Assembly (NCBI GenBank): GCA_016800925.1
Contig: JABCPU010000322.1
Coordinates: forward strand, 1-64,000
From: Suillus spraguei
Lineage: Eukaryota > Basidiomycota > Agaricomycetes > Boletales > Suillaceae
Reading direction: 5' to 3'
Length of the DNA stretch: 64,000 bases
Position numbers and translations under genes: made by a program. Under the pieces are notes generated by a model. It worked only from the letters and a program-made list of their open reading frames with translations, was not told the origin of the DNA and ran no database searches. Positions 12,528 through 21,560 of the stretch are shown one piece after another (position 1 is the first letter of the stretch; every line of letters begins with the position of its first letter).

Positions 12528-13490
12528 TGTAACGAACATATTGGCACTGGGCTTAAAACCCCATATTTTGACACTCGTCTCACGTCTACAGGAGTCACCA
12601 CTTGTCCATGGCTGTCTTACCCCTTTAGCAGTACCGGCGGCATCCCACGCTTACCGCACACTGTACCAACTGCCGCACCACGTTCCACATACTGATGTCC
12701 TTCCATGTCCTTGCCGCATCTGCATAGCTCCATTTGGTGCATCATTTGTTTTCTGTTCGTTATCACTAATTCCACGGCAAGCCTTATTACATGTTGCCTT
12801 GTGCCGCAGCACCTCGCACTATGTTTACTTATGGTGGTTACTACACTCCAGCGCTACTGATCTCGCCTAGAGTATTCTGAATACATACAATTTAGGATAT
12901 AAGCACTGTGTACCCCGCACGATACAGTACCTGATTTTACACCATTGCACGTACTATAGGTCAGGATTACTGTCTAGCTCCAGATCTACCCAGTAGTGGA
13001 CATAGTCTTTAAAGTTTCCTTATCGCTTGTTAATACATCACGCTCGTTCTCTGTTACCGCTGGCATACCGCTGGACTTTCGACTGTTACTTTGACTGGAC
13101 TTCTCACGCACTGCTACTTTACCGCTGAAAGTACCGTGAACTACTTTATTGTTTCCTTGCACTGCTCGCAACCTTACCGCTACCGCTGAGACCACCGCTC
13201 GACATCACTTGCTCGACGCAACTGTTACTGACCTTATCTCAACCACGGAAGCACCGCTACACACAACGCTAGTTCCAGCAGTATCACCGCTGACCGCAGC
13301 AACTTACTGCTGACCACGATGCTTGTTTCACACATAAGTTAGACTCGAACTTGACCATACTAATAGGCATCCACCTTTAGGGTCAAACGCTCTTGTTCTT
13401 GCAAGTGAAGCAGACTAGATGGAGCGCAAGACTCACATACTAGTTTAGGCAGTGGTTTATCTACAGCCCAAGCTAGGTTGTATCTTTACA
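12528..13490 (-). mobile_element. Family-B solo LTR in the TOR fragment
   Basis: Reads TGTAACGAAC...TATCTTTACA on the plus strand, 963 bp. Flanks are GTGT (12524-12527) and GCGT (13491-13494). The TOR frame requires AGAGCG across the junction, so the target was GCGT and the left copy has lost its CpG. Nearly the same sequence recurs at 32108-33059 and 48641-49588. No internal region is present. Confidence 0.85.
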
Positions 13491-13659
13491 GCGTTCTACA
13501 AGGCCATTCTTTCTGTACATCAGAATCAGTTCCCAAAGGCTCTCAAAGGAAATTGGCAAAGCAAGAGACTTTCCATTCCCTCTTCCAACACTTAGATTCT
13601 TGTTCATCATCATGATACTTAGTAGCCACGGGAACCTTGCACTGTCTGCATATTCTAAC

Positions 13660-13995
13660 ACGTTTGGTATGGGCTAGCCAAATGGCCGTGTTCTCTCTTA
13701 CTTTCCATTGGCACATATTTATGAGGTTCGTTTGATCTTGCTCACATCGTCCTCTATTCTGACCTCCTTGCAGTGTTCGAACTCACAACCTTGCCAGCTA
13801 TTGGTAGATGCATTGGGTTTTCTGCTGGAGATGACTTGCATCTCCTTGAAGATGCGCAGATGCTGAGGCCTTACCTTTTCCCAGCTGTATCTCATGTATT
13901 AAATCGAGTCTATCACTCTGCTGTGACTGCTGGAAATGTCCCTGGACTGAAGGGCACTCTCCTGGGCAACCGCTGTGTGTGCAAACCTGTTTAAT
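13660..13995 (+). pseudogene. Fragment of a long-chain acyl-CoA synthetase gene
   Basis: One piece at about 13682-13727 reads NGRVLSYFPLAHIYE, the conserved stretch before a family intron. A GTTCGT...CTTGCAG intron follows, ending at 13773. The next piece (13780-13965) holds IGFSAGDDLHLLEDAQ, FPAVSHVLNRVY and GNVPGLKG. These match the order in long-chain fatty acid CoA ligases (AMP-binding superfamily), which activate fatty acids at membranes. An in-frame stop lies before NGRV, the splice junction is off by one or two bases, and neither the N-terminal AMP-binding motif nor the C-terminus is present. It directly follows the TOR fragment in the same orientation. Confidence 0.75.
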
Positions 13996-14061
13996 AAAAC
14001 AAACGATGGCAAAAATGATAATGAGTCTAACTAATACTACACGTAAATGAGCAAATTCGTA

Positions 14062-16338
14062 CTAGTTCAAAGGACAACTAGCAATCTGATTGACTAGAGT
14101 TTGCAAAGCTGCCTTCTGCTTGGGGGTCATCTCATCAAATCTCTTAACGAATGTGTTGTGGTACTGTTAAGACTGTACTCAAGGGTAGAGAGATCCGAAG
14201 GGCTTTGGCCTCAGTTCGTGCACTGTGCCCCTTTCTCGAGTAATGCCCCTTTATTTCAGGGAGGAGTTATTCGTCCGAAGACCCGGAAGGAGTTGCGTGA
14301 CGGATCCGGGTGCCCGAAGGTATCGGATATGGTACGTCCGAAGGTTATTCGGAACGTAAGGAGAGGACAGAGATTAAGGCTAGTCTCGGAATGAGTTCCT
14401 AACTAGAAACTAACGGAGGTAGACTATCCGAAAATAGAGTCGGAGATATAGACTATAGGAATCAATCCTAAGTCTCGGAAGGTGACTTAAAGCGGAAAGT
14501 GGCTTAAGTCCGGAGGAGGCAGAATGAGTAGAATCTAAGATGATATTCGAACTAAGGTTCTATGGAGATCTACAAGTGGTTTATATACTGTAAGTATCTA
14601 AGATGGATAATCAGCAAGTCCGGGTCCGAGGGCTATGTATGAAGTGTAACGGAAGTCTATTAGTTAATGCACAGCGGATCAGTAAGCATGAATCGGAAAT
14701 GAACACAGGAAACGGATCAGTAACACAGGACGGAAATATAAACAGCCGGAGTACCGGAAACAGGAGGAATGACGAAAGGAGATAGACGCAGATATACACA
14801 AGGGAGTTAAGGTGCAAGAAGTGAGTACATTCAGATGGGACAGGATCCGTGGACCAGACAGATATGGAAACGATTGGATCGGGTCGGATATGGTCAGATC
14901 TGAGATTAGAAGTATGGTATATGACAGGTACTTCCGACTGTTTTTGACCCACAGTCCACTATCAATAACTATACCTGTGCACCGCTCCTCCAAGGCCCAA
15001 TGGAATAGAGTACTTGTCATCATAAATAGTGGTCGCAATTCGTTGACATTAAGTGTGGAGACACCATGACCGGGTGATGACTCAGATAGTCCGATGGGGT
15101 CACTGTCGATATAGCGATGGTATTGATACCTGCTATCATACAGCAAGTATCCAATGTAAGCCATGACAGCAGGGTTTCCGAATGGGACAGTAACTGTACA
15201 ACCATTAATCTAACCAAACCTTGAATGAGAGCATTTATTTTGAGAGCGAATTCATGATTTACTTTTAGTGTGACATCAAGATATCTAGAGGAATCCACCA
15301 TCAAGTACAAGACTCGAGCTCTGCAGCCCATAAGGTGCGAAGCACTCATCTGGTACACCTGTAGATTGTATCAGAAATAAACAAACATTCTTGCAATATC
15401 CTTCATGTCACTTTGAATAGAATTGACTATGTTTCCGAGACTTCTTTGCTGCTCACAGTGGAAAGTATGAGCCCAGTCGTGAAGTTCAGCGAATTTCAAT
15501 TGGTTAGCAGTCTCTTTGGATCCAATGCTTGAGAGACCATACCTGACTGCCTGCTGACTGCAGTTTCCCAGGAACTCTTTGCCATAGATGCAGTTTTACT
15601 CGCTGTGGTAGCAGCGACTCATTTAAAATTGAAAATTTCATCTCTTCATGACACGCCAAATGAAAATCTTTGGTGTTCGAAGACACAAATGTAAATGCTT
15701 GAATGGCCTTTCACCATGACCTCCCTCTGAGTCAACGCCACTTTTGGCCTTGTGGTGTCGGTGCAATGCGCGCAAACTAACCTTGGCTATGTGACTGGAT
15801 CTATCCTACACTGGGGCCACAGGTACTTTAATACTTGGAGGAATTATGGGTTGAGTGAAGGTCACAACGGATCCCGATGGTGATGGCCCACTATCGGGCA
15901 CTGGCATGGGGTTACTGTTGGAAGTGAAATACTGATCGTGCAAGGGCCACTCTCTGGGCCAGACTGCACTAAAAGTCAGGAAGACCAAGTCAAGCTGATT
16001 CAGGTGTGGAGCCCACTGAAGTTGAGACTGGTGATTAAGGTCATGATCTGATGACTGGCCCATGAGATGCTGTGGTGGTAAATGGTGCTGATTTTCTGCA
16101 TAATAATCATGACCACGGTCAGGATCATGTCCAAATCCGAATCCCATTGGCATGATCATGTTTTTTTTTTGGGGGGGCACTGCCCACCAACAGCCCATGG
16201 AAGTTGACGATGATCACGATTGTGACCAACGAGCTCAGGGTTATTGAAGTTGAAGAAGCAATCCAAGGCGTCCAAGTCCAACTCAACCAGTGATTGTTGA
16301 AGATTAGCATGGCTGCCAACAGTAGCAGAGGTATTCAT
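14062..16338 (-). pseudogene. Hypothetical gene (possibly DUF6532-like), split by a solo LTR
   Basis: The start MNTSATVGSHANLQQ is at 16338. It is followed by an acidic, D-rich region and a T/G homopolymer at 16159-16177 that shifts frame. A histidine-rich stretch (GHDPDRGHDYYAENQHH) is next, and a later part reads FGNPAVMAYIGYLLYDS and NVNELRPLFMMTS...WALEERCTG. Downstream of the LTR the frame continues HNTFVKRFDEMTPKQKAALQ and stops at 14062. Joining across the LTR gives NSRKYHNTF in one frame with a single GGTAC, which proves the gene existed before insertion. The ALEE-x-x-TG motif and the layout recall DUF6532 proteins of Agaricomycetes, but the match is weak and the function of that family is unknown. 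Confidence 0.5.
14165..14926 (+). mobile_element. Family-C solo LTR, target duplication GGTAC
   Basis: 762 bp, TGTTAAGACTG...TATATGACA, with a perfect 5-bp duplication GGTAC at 14160-14164 and 14927-14931. It is highly similar to the copies at 38430-39197 and 51284-52045. It sits in the last exon of a minus-strand hypothetical gene. No internal retrotransposon sequence remains. Confidence 0.92.
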
Positions 16339-17831
16339 AATCACAATGGAGATGGCTAACAAAACTCATCTTAAACTTTCGGACTTGGATTTAAGGCAGA
16401 CTTGTGTGACAACACATGAACTTCACAGATTGACTGAGCGGTGCCAGCCTGATGGTGGCCCGATAGGAAGTAACATTGTGTCCTTAGTAACAAACAAACA
16501 AACAAACAAACCTTGATGACTCAAACTCTGGTACCGACTCCGGACAACAAAATCGGATTCATGCAATTCTTTGGTGAGTGGACTTTTTGCATATGATGGC
16601 TCGAAGTCATGACTAGAAAAATAAAATATTTCCTATTTAGCCAGGTAATGAGGAGTGTTTGAACCATTTAATACTCAGGTTCAAAACTCAGCCACGGTAG
16701 CCGAGTATCCTCAGGCTAGCAGACTGTGATGATGGTCAAGCATACTGCAATGATTACCTCCCTCACAGGGCAGTGGAATACTTATTTATTTACATTTCAG
16801 TGGCACATCTAGGGCGAAGTCAGTGGCTCTAAAACTTTGCAAGATCAGTGGGCGGTGAGTTGCAACTATGCATGATTACTGTCTTTTTCTCATCCGTTCA
16901 TCCATCAATTTTCTGACCTTCCAAGGAAACAGGTATTTTACTGTCTTGTTCCAGATGTTGGTCCTAAATTGCAAGCCTGATGTTTGCTGGGTGAATAAAG
17001 GGCAGGGTCCAACTGAGCAAAACACTCTACTGTGTACTTCAACAAATTATTTTTAAAGCAAGGAACCATCTGGACCAGCCAGCAATGTCATAAGAAGAAA
17101 GTATCTTGAGCAGAGTTAATCCCAGCATGTTGTGCAGTTCAACGGCACATCAGAATCCGATACTAAGTACAGGCTATGGGAGACGTCGACTTGTGGCAAA
17201 TTCAAATTTTTACTGCTTTCTATCACCTCAGTGAGCTGTGCGACTGCGAAGACTAGATCACCGCTATGATTACTGATTTAAATCATATGATGTGAGCGCT
17301 CATTTATGTTGACACAAGCTGTCACTTACTGGATATATCAAGTGATCATGCTCTCGAAAGCTTTTACATCGGGCGATGTCATGAGTAATACCATGTCCAA
17401 TGCACCATTCATTGGTTTTATATACTTTCTATGTATTTTCTCTCGGTTACTTGTCGTACTTCAGAGGGCTGCCTGTGCTGGTTCTGCATATGAGATACAG
17501 TGTAAGCTTCAACTTGTTGGTATTGTGCGTTTAGCTATTGGGGAGAGGAGTGATGGTCAGTAATGTTCATATATGTTGGCTATGCTGTTCTCACTTGTCT
17601 CTATAGCGCGCTGTTCTATCTCTAGGAGCCAGCAAGTTTTATATTTGCTGTATTTTCATCATAAACAGGTATGAGAACTCTTTGAATGCCTCAAGGATAT
17701 AGATATAACCAACTTTTGCCAAATATGAAGTTGACTCGCCACAATTAAATGAAGTGGTGGTGACCATCATATATCACACAGCCCACTACTGCATCGCTGC
17801 ATACTCAACTAAACAATTATTGCAAGGCAAG
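16339..17831. other. No supported gene
   Basis: Intergenic. It contains a short AAAC tandem run near 16493-16512, and no reading frame with a recognisable domain. The presumed promoter of the minus-strand hypothetical gene lies at its left end. Confidence 0.5.
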
Positions 17832-18331
17832 ATGGAGATAGAGATGGACTCACAAAACAATGTGAGTGAACAGTCGCATTTATATATAATTCACTGCTTT
17901 TAATTTGTTCTGATTCTTGTCACTGCAGGGAGATCTGCTCTGACACGAACTTGCAGGCAATTGTATGGAAGTCGATGATGCTGGAGGCGATTGTATGGAA
18001 GTTGATGATGCTGTAGGTGATCATCTGGTCAGTTTGTTACATCTCACTGTGCTTTTAATTCTTTCTGATCTTTATCATTTCAGAGAGAGACGCTCCAATA
18101 TGAATGTGATCTTATGGATATCAATGATGTTGGGGGTCAGCAAGAAATGGTGCGTTCGTGTCTTGCTGTCCTTTTCACTCGTTCTGACTTTCTTCACCCC
18201 AGGTACTCAAAGATATGGACGTTGGAGACACAACTGGGGGGGATCTTATGGACATCGATGAAATTATGGATGTTGGCAAACTTATGGATGTCGATAACAC
18301 CATCATTGCCCTTGCAGTGGTTCTCACTTAG
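17832..18331 (+). pseudogene. Small hypothetical gene made of repeated M(E/D)VD exons
   Basis: Four short exons are separated by three similar introns (GTGAGT...CACTGCAG, GTCAGT...CATTTCAG, GTGCGT...CACCCCAG). After splicing they read in one frame: MEIEMDSQNN, then MEVDDAGGDCMEVDDAVGDHL, then CDLMDINDVGGQQEM, then DLMDIDEIMDVGKLMDVDN, ending at a TAG. A TGA just after GDLL, at the start of the second exon, breaks the frame. The exon-intron unit appears tandemly duplicated. No function is known. Confidence 0.45.
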
Positions 18332-18383
18332 CGCTCATATTGTAAAGTCAATTCTTTCACTAATTAAGTTCAATGTTCACCGG

Positions 18384-19295
18384 TGTAAAGATACAATCTA
18401 GCCTGGGCTGTAGATAAACCACAGCCTAAGCTAGTATGTGAGTCTTGTGCTCTACCTAGTCTGCTACTCTTGCGAGGCAAGAACGTTCGACCCTAAAGGG
18501 AATGCTAAGTTAGTATGGTTCGATATTGCCCAACCTGTGGTGCAAGACTGCCGTCGGAGGTAGCGAGATGGTAGCGGTGACCTCCGGTCCATGGGAAACT
18601 AGTGGTAATACTAGCGGTAAGCGCGGGAAAGCGGTAGACAAGCGGTAGCGAAAGTGGTAAAACTGCAGTAGTGCGTGCGGTAAAACTGCGGTAAGGCGTG
18701 GGAAACTGGCGGTAAAACAAGCGGTGAAGCATAGCAATGAAGCGCGGGAAAGCGTAGCGCAAGCGGTGAAGCGCGGGCAAGTGGTAAAGAGCGGTGGTGC
18801 ATGCAGCAGTAAAACAATTCTTAAGAGACAGTGACTTTGGCGAAAGACTTTATTCCATTAGAGACAGTAGTGGTGACAATTCCTAAGTACCGTGTGTACC
18901 ATAGAGGGAAAAGTAAACGTACCGGAATATGTGAAGAGTCCTTTTTAACATGTACCGTGAACGGCAGGAATACATAGCGAGAATGGTAGCGAGATAGAGA
19001 TATTTAGCTAAGAGGCACGCAGCGAGCAAGTGGTGTCACGGAAGGTAAGGTAAGTCTTGCCGTAGCTTTAGTAACGGCAGAAACAAATATGCTATGCACC
19101 AATGGATCTTAGATGGAAATGGAATGGACAGGAGGACATCGGTAGTGAGATTCGGTAAGGGGCAAGGATCCATGGAGCAAAAACAGTACCAGCGAAGCAA
19201 AAAGGGGTAATGCTCGCTATAGGGGTTTTCTTGGTAGTAACGAGACACTTGTGTAAAACGGCACTTTCATGGTCAGCGTGACTTTGTTCGCTACA
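18384..19295 (+). mobile_element. Family-B LTR (TTCGCTACA subfamily)
   Basis: 912 bp, TGTAAAGATAC...GTTCGCTACA. Flanks are CCGG (18380-18383) and CCAG (19296-19299), a 4-bp duplication with one CpG lost. It is closely related to 52652-53593. It is rich in GCGGTA-type motifs on the plus strand, which recur in all copies of this subfamily. Confidence 0.85.
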
Positions 19296-19505
19296 CCAGC
19301 AGATTTGTCTTGACCGGACTCCATTGACAACACCCTCTGGTCTATTTGTTTGGTTACATGTTTTATACTCAATGCTCACTGAGTGACCGAGCATTGTGAC
19401 AGTCAAAGCCAATAGTGAGAAAACATATCTGCATGGCACAAACATCGGTGGACTGGTGAACAAATGAGAACAGTATTTATAGCAATATATTATGAAGCCT
19501 ATCAC

Positions 19506-19978
19506 TGTTACGAACTGGGGTGGCGTCACCAGCGACAGTGAAAAGACACAGGCAGTCTGCTGGGAGTTCTTACAATGTCCAGAAGAGGACAAGGTGAAAG
19601 TACAAGGAACGCATTCCGAGTACGATCAAGGATTCAGCCTTAAGGACAAGTCCGAAAGGTATCCGCGAGAATAGAGACTAAGACTAAGGAGTGCTTAGAC
19701 TTAGAGACGATTCAAGACGACTTAGGTTGGAGACCTAAGCGAAGGAGATTCCAGGTAAAACCCAGTAAGATTAAAGTAAAGTATTTACTACAAGTACAAC
19801 GTGCTTAAATAGACCAATATGTGCGCACGGACCAAGAGAGACGTGAGAATGTAAGTGCGTATCCAAAGAAGGAAGGCAACTATAGTACAGATGCATTGGG
19901 CATATGAGTCAGAGTCATGTTACGTAATATACAAGGTAAATGAAGTAGAAATGAATAGGGGCATGTACGATTGTAACA
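19506..19978 (-). repeat. 3' LTR of the Gypsy element (family A)
   Basis: 473 bp, reading TGTTACGAAC...GATTGTAACA on the plus strand. Compared with the LTR at 26644-27116 I find two differences, both near the right end: CATGTACGA here against CACGTACAA there. Each is a CpG-to-TpG or CpG-to-CpA transition, one lost in each copy. Confidence 0.95.
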
Positions 19979-19992
19979 TTACCCCCTTTTTA
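19979..19992 (-). promoter_or_regulatory. Polypurine tract of the Gypsy element
   Basis: Immediately inside the 3' LTR the minus strand reads AAAAAGGGGGTAA next to the LTR start. This is the expected position and composition of the plus-strand priming site for a minus-oriented LTR retrotransposon. Confidence 0.7.
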
Positions 19993-20115
19993 CACATAAA
20001 GTCACCGACTTTAGTCATCTTGATTCTCATAGTAAATAGGATCATCGCTCCACTCGTAGTCTTCGTCAGCAAAGGACCTGCTCCTCATATACGCAGCTTC
20101 TTCACAACCAGTGCG

Positions 20116-21560
20116 TCATTTAGAATCTCTTCTCTTTTCTCCTTGAATACATTCATCATCAAGCTGCTGCTCCCAAGCGTGAAGTGCGTCATAGAATCCC
20201 TCATCCTTCCAAGTTAACTCGAAGGGAGGAGGTCCAGCTCGTTTAGGGCAATAGAGAGACAAATGAGTCGGCGACCAATACCTGCAAACTTTGCACTGAT
20301 ATTCTGCGCAATTCTTCTGACGATGCCTGAGTAGTCCACAGACGCGGCATTTCATATTTTCATCAGGATTGGAATGGACCTTGCGCAGAGGTGATGGTGA
20401 GATGATGGGTTTGGGACTGGTAGATCTGGCACGCTTCTTTCCTTTATTCCGTTTCATACGCTTTAGGGCAAGCGTGTTATCGCGTCTAAGCTGTGCTTGC
20501 TGAGCAGGGGTGAGAGTGTACGCTGATGTAGGAAGGTCAGGAGTAACTGCTCATTCAGCAGCCACAAGAAGCTCGTCAGAGGAGGACGGAGAAGTTATGC
20601 CGAAATCTTTTACTAAGACTGGCGAAACAGGGTCCATTGGACCGAATGACGATGGGATAGACATTGGAGGATGTATATGAAGGTCGCGAAGTCAGGGACC
20701 GAGTGTTACCAACTCAGTGGTAGGGATACCTAGTAATTTAGCGGCCTCACACTGCTCCTTCGTGCAGGGTTCATACAGCCAGTCAGGGCAATCAAGAGAG
20801 GTCGTGACAGGAGGTGGTGAGGTTGGCTGCTCGATGGGGGATGGAGTTCGAGGAGATGCGAGGTCAGCTTGCGTTTGTTGTAAATCAGTGATGGCTTCTT
20901 CTACTAGGTTTCTAGCCGCTCTGGTTTCGGCGACTGATTGTTGGATGGTGTCGACAACTGTATTGGTGAGTTGTCCAATTTCTTGCACAGCAGTGTATAG
21001 GCCAGCAAAGGCGTCAAGACTAGAATACATGCGCGAAGAGGCGGGTGCTGGAATAGGAAGTGGCGTATCTTTCTGCGGAGAGGGAGGTTGAGCAACGCCT
21101 GCTCGACGTTCGCAATGATATGAATAGCTTCTTCAACATCATTCTTAAAAGAATCGGGAAGCAACAACATAGCGTAAGCACGAATACATTTCTGAAGATG
21201 AATGAAACGGTGACGGAGCGTAATTTCTGTTGTTTCTTTGGCAGTGGCTTCGATAAGGGCTGCTGTACGGATGATATTGACGAGGAGTAAGGCAGGGAAA
21301 GCGCCTCTTTCAGTGAGGATTCTTTCGATTTCGAGGGCATGTCCCTCGCAGAGGATGGCGGCTTCAATGTAAGAGGTATTATCGATTTCTGCTGTGAGGG
21401 TTCCATATTGTTCAACTTCAGAGTCGGAGTCATTGGTGGCAACGGTGACGGGGGTGATGTAGCAGTGGGGAAAGACATTTCGATGGTGGTAGTTGATCAA
21501 GTGCTGGTGCGGTTGATTGACTGCAGGATAATTAGAGGGCGTGTTGCTTCTTATAAGCAT
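20116..21560 (-). pseudogene. Accessory zinc-knuckle ORF downstream of pol
   Basis: This reading region begins 29 bases before the pol stop in another frame. The first part (21560-21060) is helical with IEAAILCEGHALEIERIL and HRFIHLQKCIRAYAML. After a frame change near 21050 comes a coiled-coil-like stretch (YTAVQEIGQLTNTVVDTI). Two TGA codons follow, at 20692 and near 20555. The last part (20457-20116) is basic at its start, with CRVCGLLRHRQKNC and QCKVCRYWSPTHLSLYC, two zinc knuckles of CCHC type. Position after the chromodomain and before the polypurine tract is that of an envelope gene, but there is no signal peptide or membrane segment. A nucleic-acid-binding role is the best guess. Confidence 0.6.

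Larger units (their letters stand above)
10771..13540 (+). pseudogene. tor: Decayed copy of part of the TOR kinase gene (FAT region)
   Basis: With two LTRs removed, the remaining pieces read as the FAT-domain region of the TOR phosphatidylinositol-3-kinase-related kinase. Segments in order are QQHLKQVWDVS and EDWTEWM (10800-10880), MKESLSHALQACMGLV and HPPLAK (about 10905-10985), the residues spanning the first LTR (ELFDAAFISCW), LAEFMEHKEKPLP, LGEYALRFHAYAKILHYKELEF, LIGINTKLQQ (12095-12285), GRWQEVLDAYE, then AFYKAILSVHQNQFPKAL just after the second LTR. Human mTOR has the same order of motifs. A 49-bp intron at 11969-12017 is retained, so this is a genomic fragment, not a processed copy. 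Lesions are one-base indels near 10885, 10980 and 12020, a TGA at 12030-12032 where arginine is expected, a deletion between AYEEKAQEDP and MAAAVTW, and the two LTRs. No FRB or kinase domain is present. Confidence 0.85.

Noticed and set aside
15020..15358. Separate 112-codon minus-strand gene
   Set aside because: It is one frame of the decayed hypothetical gene at 14062-16338 and runs out of frame near 15200.
20116..21560. Envelope gene of the Gypsy element
   Set aside because: No signal peptide, no membrane segment and a zinc-knuckle end; position alone is not enough.
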